64,000 bases of DNA from Candidatus Nitrosotenuis aquarius (GTDB lineage Archaea; Thermoproteota; Nitrososphaeria; Nitrososphaerales; Nitrosopumilaceae). How positions within the stretch are numbered: position 1 is the stretch's first letter; every line of letters begins with the position of its first letter. The stretch is from contig NZ_CP024808.1 of the NCBI RefSeq assembly GCF_002787055.1, positions 248,001-312,000 on the forward strand, read 5' to 3'. The notes below the pieces were generated by a model. The model was given only the letters and a program-made list of their open reading frames with translations, had not been told where the DNA came from and searched no databases. This document shows, in pieces, positions 41,170-53,527 of the stretch. The position numbers were made by a program, and so were the translations under genes.

Positions 41170-41189
41170 GTATGTGAAGATTAGTGCAT
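41170..41189 (+). other. 16S processing stem, 5' arm
   Basis: GTATGTGAAGATTAGTGCAT here pairs with ATGCACTAATCTTCACGTAC at 42715-42734 (one G-T change), closing the 16S in a long helix. Archaeal rRNA precursors are cut at bulge-helix-bulge motifs in such stems by the splicing endonuclease, which is encoded at 28226. Confidence 0.85.
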
Positions 41190-41226
41190 TCCGTCCAATT
41201 CCAAAATGTAATAATAGTAAACCAAG

Positions 41227-42699
<1,473 letters not shown>

Positions 42700-42833
42700 G
42701 ATAAAGTGTGATGGATGCACTAATCTTCACGTACAAACCATCGATGCAATGCATCACGAAAGTGGTGTATGAAGGATGTAGCGGGGTACACCCAGTACCA
42801 CGCAATGATCATCGTGCATAGTCGTGTAATATT
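42700..42833 (+). other. 16S-23S internal spacer
   Basis: 134 nt with no tRNA gene, in contrast to euryarchaea, which commonly have tRNA-Ala here. It contains the 3' arm of the 16S processing stem (42715-42734) and the 5' arm of the 23S stem (AATGATCATCGTGCATAGTCGTGTAAT, 42804-42830), which pairs with 45846-45873. Confidence 0.9.
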
Positions 42834-45845
<3,012 letters not shown>

Positions 45846-45879
45846 ATTACATAGAGACTATGCGCGATGATTTTTTCAT

Positions 45880-45919
45880 TTAAAATCAAACCCTAGCGGA
45901 AGCTAGGTTTTGATTTTAA
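45880..45919 (+). terminator. Strong hairpin after the rRNA operon
   Basis: Arms TTTAAAATCAAACCCTAGC and GCTAGGTTTTGATTTTAAA, joined by a GGAA tetraloop, form a stem of about 18 pairs with one small mismatch. It lies 34 nt after the 23S end, beyond the 23S processing stem. It is the likely transcription end of the rRNA unit, though archaeal terminators normally need only T tracts, so a stable RNA role is possible. Confidence 0.6.
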
Positions 45920-45968
45920 AATTACACGACTACAAATCTTTTATTATGGATGAAATGATGATTTTTTA

Positions 45969-46349
45969 ATGAGTGATTCTGCACAAAACAAATTCTATGA
46001 ATCAAAATGCGCTCAACTGACACAGGAAAAAGAGATCCGTTTTGCTGGAATCATTGACGAGTCCGGCAAATTGGTGGCTGGAGGATTCAAAAAAGGAATA
46101 ACTCCACTTGAAAACAACGAGAACAAGCTTGATGATTTCATGGAGTTTGCATCTAGGGTGTCACTACGAAAGGAATTTGACAAAACTTTGGGTCCGATTA
46201 ACTACCTTGCAGCAAGACGAGACAGACTGGTTTTGATAAGTTTTCCATTTCCAATCACTCGTTTTGTTTTGCTGATTTCTGCAGAACCAACAGTTGACAT
46301 TGAAAATCTGGCAAAAAGAGTGGTTACAATCTTCAGTGTTACATCATAG
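45969..46349 (+). CDS. DUF6659-like protein (paralog B)
   Basis: 126 aa, soluble. Hairpin IRFAGIIDESGKLVAGGFKKGITPLE, then FMEFASRVSLRKEFDKTLGPINYLAARRDRLVLISFPFPI, a strand-helix end. It shares FDKxLGPxxxxxxxxRDxxVxxSFP with the 53138 protein, and IRFxGIIxxxGxLxA with the 5746 one. Function is unknown. It lies about 120 nt after the 23S gene, following the hairpin, so it has its own promoter: TTTTATTATGG is about 30 nt upstream. Confidence 0.7.
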   Translation: MSDSAQNKFYESKCAQLTQEKEIRFAGIIDESGKLVAGGFKKGITPLENNENKLDDFMEFASRVSLRKEFDKTLGPINYLAARRDRLVLISFPFPITRFVLLISAEPTVDIENLAKRVVTIFSVTS

Positions 46350-46400
46350 AAACTGAAGAAGCCAATTAAACTTTTTAAATTACTGGTAATATATGAGCGT

Positions 46401-46631
46401 ATGAATGAGGCATATGTTCTGCTAAATGTTGATTATAAAGAACAAAAAGACATTATTGAGAAAGCGAAAAAAATTCCCGGCGTAAAAACAGTAAAAACCG
46501 TATATGGTATTTACGATATTTTGATTATACTGGAATCAAACGACATGCAACAGATCAAAACTGCAATCGACGTTCACATTCATGGCATGAGTGGAATAAA
46601 CAATCTTACTTCTTTGATATCTGTGAATTAA
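46401..46631 (+). CDS. Stand-alone Lrp/AsnC ligand-binding (RAM) domain
   Basis: 76 aa: MNEAYVLLNVDYKEQKDIIEKAKKIPGVKTVKTVYGIYDILIILESND, the alpha-beta sandwich of the Lrp/AsnC RAM domain, with the V-x-x-V-YG-x-YD-x-x-x signature and no DNA-binding part. Such orphans are thought to modulate full-length Lrp proteins by binding amino acids. It abuts the thioredoxin-reductase-like gene (no spacing), which starts at the next base. Confidence 0.85.
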   Translation: MNEAYVLLNVDYKEQKDIIEKAKKIPGVKTVKTVYGIYDILIILESNDMQQIKTAIDVHIHGMSGINNLTSLISVN

Positions 46632-47606
46632 TTGGTTCAAGAATACGACGTTGTAATAGTTGGGGCTGGACCTGCTGGTCTGTCTGCTGGTATATTTGTT
46701 GCAAGGCAAAAAACATCATGCTTTGTGATATCAAAAGACCTTGGAGGACAACTAAACCTCATCCCAAAACTGGAAAATTATCCTGGAACGATGATGTCAA
46801 GTGGACCACTGCTTGCCAAAACACTAGAAAATCAATTTCTTGTATTTGGAGGAGAGATGACATATGATACTGTGGAAAGAATTGATGAGGTAGAATCTGG
46901 ACTCAAAGTAAAAACAACCCGATCCGAATATCTGGCAAAAGCAGTTGTTCTTGCTCCCGGCAAAGTTCCAAACAGCTTAGGGATACAAAATGAAAATCAG
47001 TTTGCAAACAAAGGCGTTCATTATTGTACCAAGTGTGATGCTCCATTCTATCAAGGGCGAGCAACTGCAACTGTTGGTGTTGGCGGTTATCTGGTTGAGT
47101 CTGGAATCTTGCTGTCCCGCATGGCATCCAAAGTTTATCTGATTTACAAGGGCGGCGCCCTTGGTGGTGACAAAGACCTAATTGAATCCATCAAAAGAAA
47201 AGAAAATGTAGAACTGGTCCCAAACTCTTCTGTTAAGGCAATCAGCGGGTCTAATTCTTTGCAACAAATCACGATACTGGATAATTCTGGCACTGAGAAA
47301 ACAATCAATGTGGATGGCTTGTTCATAGAGATGGGCTCTAAAATTAACCTAGATTTTGTAAAGCACCTAGTCAAGATAAATCAAAAAGGCGAAATTGAGG
47401 TAGCCGAGGGTGGTAAAACATCACATCCTGCAATATTTGCTGCGGGTGATGCAACAAGCATTCCATACAAGCAAATTGTGGCTGCATGTGGGGATGGGGC
47501 CGCAGCTGGTCTTTCTGCATTTAATCATGTGGAAAAACTAAAGGGCAAACCTGGAATTCGAGCAGACTGGAAGAAAACAATCGGGGATACAGTATTTCAT
47601 TACTAA
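46632..47606 (+). CDS. trxB: Thioredoxin reductase-like FAD/NAD(P) oxidoreductase
   Basis: 324 aa from TTG 46632. FAD site VVIVGAGPAGLSAGIFVARQ (about 7-26), the redox motif HYCTKCDAPFYQGR (C-x-x-C near residue 135), NADPH region VGVGGYLVESGILLSRMASKVYLIYKGG and C-terminal FAAGDATSIPYKQIVAACGDGAAAG. Typical TrxR has CATC; here it is CTKC, and position VGVGG replaces the usual GGGDSA, so the NAD(P) site may be altered. It may reduce thioredoxin or another disulfide partner. It forms an operon with the RAM protein. Confidence 0.8.
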   Translation: MVQEYDVVIVGAGPAGLSAGIFVARQKTSCFVISKDLGGQLNLIPKLENYPGTMMSSGPLLAKTLENQFLVFGGEMTYDTVERIDEVESGLKVKTTRSEYLAKAVVLAPGKVPNSLGIQNENQFANKGVHYCTKCDAPFYQGRATATVGVGGYLVESGILLSRMASKVYLIYKGGALGGDKDLIESIKRKENVELVPNSSVKAISGSNSLQQITILDNSGTEKTINVDGLFIEMGSKINLDFVKHLVKINQKGEIEVAEGGKTSHPAIFAAGDATSIPYKQIVAACGDGAAAGLSAFNHVEKLKGKPGIRADWKKTIGDTVFHY

Positions 47607-47628
47607 TGTGATACTGATCATTAGTAAT
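47599..47628 (+). terminator. 10-bp perfect hairpin over the trxB stop codon
   Basis: ATTACTAATG and CATTAGTAAT, separated by TGATACTGAT, form a 10-bp perfect stem. The first arm contains the TAA stop codon (47604-47606). It may end transcription or be a structured 3' element before the next gene, which starts 30 nt later. Confidence 0.4.
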
Positions 47629-47657
47629 TCATAAAAACATCTGATTTTTCATAGTTT

Positions 47658-49493
47658 TTGTTGATTAATACTGGGATTGCTTTGTTTGTTTTATCACTTG
47701 GTCTTTTGGTGGCTATGATTGACCCTGTTTTTGCAGATAGTTCGGTGCCTAGTGCACCGACCGGACTTTCTGCTAATGCAGTATCGCCAACGCAAGTGAA
47801 CCTGTCTTGGTCAGCACCGTCCAACAATGGTGGATATCAAATAACAGGGTACAAAATTGAAGTCAAAAAAGGCTCTGCATCATATTCTAACTTGGTATCA
47901 AATACTGGAAATGCAACAACTACATACTCTCATACCGGTCTTACAACTGGCACAACATATTCTTACAAAGTTTATGCGATTAATTCAATTGGAACCAGTA
48001 CTGCATCACCTGAGGCATCTACCACCCCGACTACCGGGTCAATCTCCTCACCGCCTGCACCTCCTACGGGAGTTGTCGCATCACCTGCATCCGCAACTCA
48101 GATCAATTTGTCTTGGTCAGCACCATCCAACAATGGCGGTTCGCCTATTATTGGCTATAAAATAGAATACAGGCAAGGCACATCTGGAACATATTCTATT
48201 CTTGTTGCAAACACTGCTAGCACTACCACATATTCTCATACCGGGCTAACAACAGGACAAGTCTATTTCTACAGAATTTACGCAATAAACTCTGTTGGAG
48301 CAAGCAATCCATCACCAGAGGCATCTGCAACCCCAACTGTATCCTCTCAGATCGCTGCCACAAACAGTGCTCCTGACTCTCCTGCAGGACTTGTAGCAAC
48401 GTCTGTTTCAGGCACTCAGATCAATTTGTCTTGGTCGGCACCATCCAATGTGGGCGGATCTCCGATCACTGGATACAAAATTGAAGCAAAAAAAGGGTCT
48501 GGCTCGTTTGAAGTAATTACAGCAAACACCGGAAGTACAGTTACGTCATTTGCACATACTGGCCTCACAACTGGAACTCAATACTATTACCGAGTTTATG
48601 CGATTAATTCCATTGGAACAAGTAGCCCCTCTGGCGAATCATCTGCAACACCAAAAGAAACAACGGTACCGATACTTACTGGATTTGCTATCTCTCCAAC
48701 TCAGATTTATCTTTCTTGGACTGCTCCATCTCAAACTTACAAACAATCAATCGGTGGCTACAAGATTGAGGAAAAACTTGGCACCGATTCATACAAAGTA
48801 ATTAATGACAACACCGGATCTGTGAATAGTTATACAATTGGTAGCGTGATTACTGGAAAAACATACACGTATACAGTAACTGCGTTATTTACTGCCGGCT
48901 CCAGTCCACGATCAAACGAAATATCCGTTATGCCGTCTAGTACCTCTGTACCTCCTGCAGGTTTTTCAACCAAGCCCGTTACTGCGCCTACCCCCACTCC
49001 AGCCAAGCCTATCGGAAATGATCCTACATCGATTCTCAAAGCGCAACAAGAAGAATTAAAACGAAAAGCGCAGGAAGCCAGGGATGCAATGCTAAAACAG
49101 TCTGGTAAAGGCGACAGTGAGAAAGCAAAAGCATTACGTGAAGAAGCAAACAAGGCCAACGAAAAAGCAAGACAAGACGCAATCGCGGCAAAACAAAAAC
49201 TGATTGCCGAGAAAAAAGAAGCTGCAATCAAGGCACAACAAGAAAAAATATCGAATCAAACTTCCAAAGTGCAACCATCAGAAACCGCTTCAAAAAAGCC
49301 AAAAACTCTCGAGGAAGCGCGCAAGCTAGCAGAAGAAGCAAAACAAAAGGCACTTGAGAAAGCAAACATCGACGTTAAAAAATCTGGATCAAGCGCAGAA
49401 GAAAAACAAAAAGCGTTAGATGCGGCCAAGGCAGCTGCATGGGAAAAAGCCAAAAAAGCACTGGAAGAACTCAAGGCAAAATCCCAAAAATAA
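47658..49493 (+). CDS. Secreted four-FN3-repeat protein with Lys/Ala/Glu coiled-coil tail
   Basis: 611 aa. Signal peptide or anchor TGIALFVLSLGLLVAMIDPVFA (about 5-26). Four fibronectin type III units (about 30-120, 132-225, 240-330, 335-425), each with NLSWSAPSNNGG-like B strand, G-Y-K-I-E C strand and the T-x-Y-x-Y-x-V-x-A-x-N strand. A Pro/Thr linker follows and then a Lys/Ala/Glu/Gln-rich coiled coil (about 465-611). It is likely cell-surface adhesive or scaffold protein. Base-level similarity among units 1 to 3 suggests recent duplication. TTG 47658 is the only start in front of the signal sequence. Confidence 0.8.
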   Translation: MLINTGIALFVLSLGLLVAMIDPVFADSSVPSAPTGLSANAVSPTQVNLSWSAPSNNGGYQITGYKIEVKKGSASYSNLVSNTGNATTTYSHTGLTTGTTYSYKVYAINSIGTSTASPEASTTPTTGSISSPPAPPTGVVASPASATQINLSWSAPSNNGGSPIIGYKIEYRQGTSGTYSILVANTASTTTYSHTGLTTGQVYFYRIYAINSVGASNPSPEASATPTVSSQIAATNSAPDSPAGLVATSVSGTQINLSWSAPSNVGGSPITGYKIEAKKGSGSFEVITANTGSTVTSFAHTGLTTGTQYYYRVYAINSIGTSSPSGESSATPKETTVPILTGFAISPTQIYLSWTAPSQTYKQSIGGYKIEEKLGTDSYKVINDNTGSVNSYTIGSVITGKTYTYTVTALFTAGSSPRSNEISVMPSSTSVPPAGFSTKPVTAPTPTPAKPIGNDPTSILKAQQEELKRKAQEARDAMLKQSGKGDSEKAKALREEANKANEKARQDAIAAKQKLIAEKKEAAIKAQQEKISNQTSKVQPSETASKKPKTLEEARKLAEEAKQKALEKANIDVKKSGSSAEEKQKALDAAKAAAWEKAKKALEELKAKSQK

Positions 49494-49505
49494 CCCACTG
49501 ACAAG

Positions 49506-49526
49506 CAGATTTTTATTTACAATCTG
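49506..49526. promoter_or_regulatory. Inverted repeat flanking the Dps-like gene's TATA box
   Basis: CAGATT (49506-49511) and AATCTG (49521-49526) enclose TTTATTTAC, the likely TATA box, 25 nt before ATG 49539. A repressor bound here would block the promoter directly. Arms are only 6 bp, so chance cannot be excluded. Confidence 0.35.
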
Positions 49527-49538
49527 ATTCAGCTTGGC

Positions 49539-50120
49539 ATGGTTACAAGTTCAGAACCAAACGTTGTCGGCGTAAATGTTCTAAAACAAAATGGTGTAGA
49601 TATTGACGAGCTGATAAGACTTCTGATCTACAACGCATCGGTGGAATTTACTGCATACTATTATTTCACCAATCTTAGAATGCACTGCACCGGCGTAGAT
49701 GGTGAGGGAATCAAAGGCGTAATCGAAGATGCGCGTCTTGAAGATCTCAGTCATTTCGAGTCCTGTCTGTCTAGGATCTATGAGCTTGGTGGAAGTCTAC
49801 CAAATGACGCCACCGAGTTTATCAAAATGTCTGGCTGCGAGTTTCTGCAACTCCCGCCAAACAAAACTGATCTTAGGGCAATAATGGAAAGATGCCTCAA
49901 AGCAGAACAAGGTGCAATTGTAAACTGGAACAAAATATGTCAGATGACACATGGAAAAGATCCGGCTACATATGATGTCGCAAAAGACATCTTACGTGAG
50001 GAAATAGAACACGAGGCGTGGTTCTTGGAACTCTTGTATGGTAGACCCTCTGCACATATGAGACGAAAGTTTCCAGGCGAGCGACCGCACACTCACAAGC
50101 ATTCTAGGGCATTAGGTTGA
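49539..50120 (+). CDS. Dps-like ferritin (DPSL type)
   Basis: 193 aa, four-helix ferritin fold. Ferroxidase residues: VEFTAYYYF (Glu), EDLSHFESC (Glu and His), AEQGAIVNW (Glu), EEIEHEAWF (Glu and His). Two Cys, SGCEFLQLPP and MERCLKAEQ, are placed as in the DPSL (thioferritin) group, where they sit near the active site. These proteins oxidise iron with peroxide and protect DNA. The tail is His/Lys-rich (HTHKHSRALG). ATG is about 25 nt from the TATA-like box. Confidence 0.85.
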   Translation: MVTSSEPNVVGVNVLKQNGVDIDELIRLLIYNASVEFTAYYYFTNLRMHCTGVDGEGIKGVIEDARLEDLSHFESCLSRIYELGGSLPNDATEFIKMSGCEFLQLPPNKTDLRAIMERCLKAEQGAIVNWNKICQMTHGKDPATYDVAKDILREEIEHEAWFLELLYGRPSAHMRRKFPGERPHTHKHSRALG

Positions 50121-50220
50121 GCCTAGACTTTTTCTTATTTTTCTAAAGTACTGTGAAATCTCTTACGATCATAATAAGGCCAAAATTTATCTAGACCAAA
50201 AAAATGATAATGTTGATCCA

Positions 50221-51006
50221 ATGCAAGAAGCATTTGTAACTGTTGGCGGCAGTAGGATTCGATACCTAAAAGCAGGATCTGGCAAGAAAAATCTATTGCT
50301 CATTCATGGGCTTGGGGCATCCGCAGAAAGATGGGAATTTGTAATTCCGAGTTTTAGCAAACACTTTACTGTTTATGTGCCGGATTTGATCGGATTTGGA
50401 CTCAGTGACAAACCAAATGTGGATTATACTACGGAATTTTTCGCCGATTTTATCTCCTCGTTTCTGAGAGAAATAAATGTCACAAAGATCACCGTGGTCG
50501 GTTCTTCACTTGGCGGTCAAATAGCTATTGAATATGCAACACAGAATCAACAAAATGTTGAAAAATTGATTCTAGTCTCACCTGCAGGTGCAATGAAGCA
50601 ATCCACTCCTGCACTAGACGCATACATAATGGCTGCTTTGTATCCTGACAATGATACTGCAAAAAATGCATTCTCTATGATGACTGGAAATAATAAAGAA
50701 ATTAACCAAACCACTGTGGATGGTTTTGTGCAAAGGATGCTGATGCCAAACGCAAAATATGCGTTCATGTCTACAATTCTTGGACTAAAAAACGCACCAG
50801 AAATATCCACAAAACTAGAGGTGCTAGAAATTCCCACATTGGTTATCTGGGGCGAACTAGATCCGGTCATACCGATAAAATATGCGGAATATTTTGTGCA
50901 AAAAATTCGTGATTGCCGATTCTACCAAATGGAAAACTGCGGCCACACGCCTTATGTGGAAGATCCAAAAGAATTTGTCAAAATTGCGCTTGATTTTATT
51001 CGCTGA
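50221..51006 (+). CDS. Alpha/beta hydrolase
   Basis: 261 aa. Oxyanion region LLLIHGLGASAERWEF, nucleophile elbow VVGSSLGGQIAIEYA (Ser near 98), DLIGFGLSDKPN, acid WGELDPVIP (Asp near 218) and His in CGHTPYVEDP (near 244) make a complete triad. Length is typical. Substrate unknown; near the PHA genes it might be a depolymerase- or esterase-like enzyme, but that is speculation. Confidence 0.88.
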   Translation: MQEAFVTVGGSRIRYLKAGSGKKNLLLIHGLGASAERWEFVIPSFSKHFTVYVPDLIGFGLSDKPNVDYTTEFFADFISSFLREINVTKITVVGSSLGGQIAIEYATQNQQNVEKLILVSPAGAMKQSTPALDAYIMAALYPDNDTAKNAFSMMTGNNKEINQTTVDGFVQRMLMPNAKYAFMSTILGLKNAPEISTKLEVLEIPTLVIWGELDPVIPIKYAEYFVQKIRDCRFYQMENCGHTPYVEDPKEFVKIALDFIR

Positions 51007-51047
51007 GTTGTGGTATCTTTAAATAACTAGTGCACCAAACAATACCG

Positions 51048-51452
51048 ATGATTGGTAACAATAACCAAGATTATCTATCGATGTTTCAAGAATGGGTGCA
51101 AAAAGGTGGACGTGCACAGGCAGAATTCATGAAAGCATTTTCAGCATATATGGAGAATAATCAAAAATTTGATCCAGTAAATACCCTCAAAGAACTGACT
51201 ACAAAATCCTCTGAGGCGCAAGCCAATCTTATGACAAACATGTCAAATACGCAAAAAAATGTCATGGAGCAATTTTTCAATATGGGTAATTTGATGCAAA
51301 ACTTCATTGGGTATGGTGCTTTTAAGACAACAATTGGAAGTAATGGGAGAATCTCAATTCCAGAAGCAGAGCGCGATGCACTGCGAATCAATGAAGGCGA
51401 CCTAGTCCAAGTAGTTGTGATTCCTCTAGAAAAAAAGAAGCGTCAATCCTAA
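51048..51452 (+). CDS. Phasin-AbrB-like PHA regulator
   Basis: 134 aa from ATG 51048, which lies about 25 nt after TTTAAATA (51018-51025); the GTG at 51030 is less likely. Residues about 8-85 are an amphipathic helical stretch (YLSMFQEWVQKGGRAQAEFMKAF; TTKSSEAQANLMTNMSNTQKNVMEQFF) like phasin. The C-terminus, TTIGSNGRISIPEAERDALRINEGDLVQVVVI, is a SpoVT/AbrB swapped-hairpin domain. It is convergent with phaC (4-nt overlap). Inference: granule coat plus regulator, in which free protein could repress promoters. Confidence 0.75.
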   Translation: MIGNNNQDYLSMFQEWVQKGGRAQAEFMKAFSAYMENNQKFDPVNTLKELTTKSSEAQANLMTNMSNTQKNVMEQFFNMGNLMQNFIGYGAFKTTIGSNGRISIPEAERDALRINEGDLVQVVVIPLEKKKRQS

Positions 51453-52510
51453 GATCTTTCTTTAATCCACTGGCAAAGCTCAGGCAAAATTTGTTTTTGT
51501 GAAAAAGAACTGGCAATCATTCCAACATGTCCTATTGGATATACTCGCATCGTTTTGTCCTCACTAGAAACAGCATAGTATATCGGCATGCTACACTCTG
51601 GTGAGACTAGATGATCCCCTACAGCTACCTGAACAAAAATTGGCATGGTGATATTTTTGAGATTAATTTGTTTTCCACCTACATACATCTTGTTTTGGAT
51701 TAGTAGATTCTCCTGATAAATATCCCTTATCCACTGTCTGAATAACTCTCCTGGTATGGGTGGAGTGTCACTTAGCCATTTTTCGACGCGAAGAAAGTTA
51801 TCTACAAATTCTTTATCGTGTATATTTTTAAAGAATTTGTAATATTTTTCCAATCCTTGCTCAAATGGTTTTAGAATTGAAAAGCAATAATACATGAATT
51901 CTGGCGGCATATTGCCGATTGTATCAACCAACATGTCAATTTTCATGTGTTTTGCCATGTTGCTTACTACGGTGGTGTCCTTCCATCCATCAATTACTGG
52001 CGCGGTAACTACCAAATTACGCACCTTTTCTGGGTGTAATGTCGAGTAAATTGTAGCTATTGTCCCACCAGTGCAGTATCCTTGTACTGATATGTTGTCA
52101 ACTTGGGCTTCTTTTCTTATGAAATCTACACAATTATCCATGTACAAATTAACATAGTCATCAAAGTCAAGATATTTGTCAATGTTTGACGGTGTGCCCC
52201 AATCGATCATGTATACGTCAATTCCGCTTTCGAGCAGCTTTCTTACCCAGCTTTTCTTTTGTTGAATGTCTAAAATGTGAAATCGATTGATGATTGCATA
52301 GCTTATCAGAAAGGGCGTCTTGGTTTGCTTTTCAACAAGTGGTCTGTAATGTAGCAGCCGCATTTTGTCTTGCTCATATACGACATCAAACGGAGTTGAC
52401 TCTAATGTTATTTCATCTGGCGCTGGGACTAGCTTTGGCGCCTCTGTGACATTTTTTGTAAAACTGAGGAATTCTTCTACTAATTTTGGATCAATTATTT
52501 CACTTTGCAT
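51449..52510 (-). CDS. phaC: Class III PHA synthase subunit PhaC
   Basis: 353 aa. The start is ATG 52508-52510, because GAGGAG lies 6-7 nt upstream within the phaE end; ATG 52525 has no such site. The catalytic Cys lies in VQGYCTGGTIATIYS (Cys 146), with Asp in VAVGDHLVSPE and His in GHVGMIASS completing the triad. Region DWGTPSNIDKYLDFDDYV is typical of class III PhaC. It polymerises hydroxyacyl-CoA into polyhydroxyalkanoate with PhaE. The two overlap by 11 nt and are coupled. Confidence 0.92.
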   Translation of the reverse strand: MQSEIIDPKLVEEFLSFTKNVTEAPKLVPAPDEITLESTPFDVVYEQDKMRLLHYRPLVEKQTKTPFLISYAIINRFHILDIQQKKSWVRKLLESGIDVYMIDWGTPSNIDKYLDFDDYVNLYMDNCVDFIRKEAQVDNISVQGYCTGGTIATIYSTLHPEKVRNLVVTAPVIDGWKDTTVVSNMAKHMKIDMLVDTIGNMPPEFMYYCFSILKPFEQGLEKYYKFFKNIHDKEFVDNFLRVEKWLSDTPPIPGELFRQWIRDIYQENLLIQNKMYVGGKQINLKNITMPIFVQVAVGDHLVSPECSMPIYYAVSSEDKTMRVYPIGHVGMIASSFSQKQILPELCQWIKERS

Positions 52511-53063
52511 TTGTCTTCTCCTCATTTCTTTCTAGTTTTGTGATTCTTTTTCTTAGCTCGTGTAATTCTTTGTAGACTTCGTCAATCTCTTTTCGTGTCG
52601 GCAGTTTCATAGATTGTAAAATTACATTGGTGATGCTTTCCCAATGTCTGCTTAATTCCAATTCCGCTGAGACCAATTTTCCATAGTTTTCGCCAAATTT
52701 CTCGGAATCAAAAAGCTGGGTAAAATCGTTTTCAAAAATGTCAATCCAAACTCGCTTGTATGCTTCTAGGTGTTCTACATCTTGTGGAATTGTGGGAATT
52801 TTCGCATTGACCTTCTTCTGTGATTCTGTCCATGTCTCTGAGAGCTGTTTGTAATATTCTGTCAATCTCTGGTTGAATTCTATTAAATCATCATTTGCGT
52901 CAATTAATTCCGTTATGACTTTTTTTGCGTCGTTTCCCCAATTTCTTGATGGTCCAACGGATGTTAGTGCAATCGGTTTGCCTGACATGAGGTGTAACAA
53001 GTCAGTCCAGAATAACGATGCGTGTTTGAAATAATCGAGCGGAAGCTTGACGTCTTGTGACAT
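52500..53063 (-). CDS. phaE: PHA synthase subunit PhaE-like
   Basis: 187 aa from ATG 53063, about 25 nt after CTATTTATT; a GTG 15 nt upstream is less likely. Helical, with WTDLLHLMSGKPIALTSVGPSRNWGNDAKKV, LTEYYKQLSETWTES, AYKRVWIDIFENDFTQLFDSEKFGENYGKL and a coiled-coil tail with ELHELRKRITKLERNEEK. The order and location before phaC fit class III PhaE, the non-catalytic subunit. Its end encodes the GAGGAG used by phaC. Confidence 0.85.
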   Translation of the reverse strand: MSQDVKLPLDYFKHASLFWTDLLHLMSGKPIALTSVGPSRNWGNDAKKVITELIDANDDLIEFNQRLTEYYKQLSETWTESQKKVNAKIPTIPQDVEHLEAYKRVWIDIFENDFTQLFDSEKFGENYGKLVSAELELSRHWESITNVILQSMKLPTRKEIDEVYKELHELRKRITKLERNEEKTNAK

Positions 53064-53137
53064 GTTGATTAAATACACAAGCTCGCAATAAATAGTTCGT
53101 CTTCTAATATGCTATGTCAAATTATGGAGGAATCGTA

Positions 53138-53497
53138 ATGGAAAAAGACGTATTATGCGAGTCGGTAAAAAAATTAGACTCATCCATACGTTTTGTGGGG
53201 CTGATAAATGCCAAGGGTCATCTGGAAGCGGGTGGAATGACTGAGGGAAAAAACACTCTAGAAGACACTAAAAAAGACGAGATGCTCTACATGGAGCTTG
53301 CTCTGCGAGTCAGAATGCGTCAGGAATTTGACCAGGAATTAGGTCCTGTGAGATTTGCCATGTCGTACAGAGACAAGGTGATTGTGATGAGCTTTCCAAT
53401 AAATAAAGAAATTCTACTTGTTTCTGCAGAAAAAGATCTAAATTTTGCTAAATTTCCATTTGAGACTCTTAAATTAATAGAGCAATACCGCAAGTGA
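53138..53497 (+). CDS. DUF6659-like protein (paralog C)
   Basis: 119 aa from ATG 53138, chosen because GGAGG lies 8 nt upstream; ATG 53114 is possible as a leaderless alternative, giving 127 aa. Hairpin IRFVGLINAKGHLEAGGMTEGKNTLE, then YMELALRVRMRQEFDQELGPVRFAMSYRDKVIVMSFPINKEILLVSAEKD. It is closest to the 45969 protein. Located right after and divergent from phaE; no link to PHA metabolism is known. Confidence 0.7.
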   Translation: MEKDVLCESVKKLDSSIRFVGLINAKGHLEAGGMTEGKNTLEDTKKDEMLYMELALRVRMRQEFDQELGPVRFAMSYRDKVIVMSFPINKEILLVSAEKDLNFAKFPFETLKLIEQYRK

Positions 53498-53527
53498 AAA
53501 TATCAGATTAGTTTAAGATACGAATCA

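Noticed and set aside
42700-42833. tRNA-Ala or 5S rRNA within or after the spacer
   Set aside because: No cloverleaf or 5S landmark is visible; the spacer is filled by processing stems.
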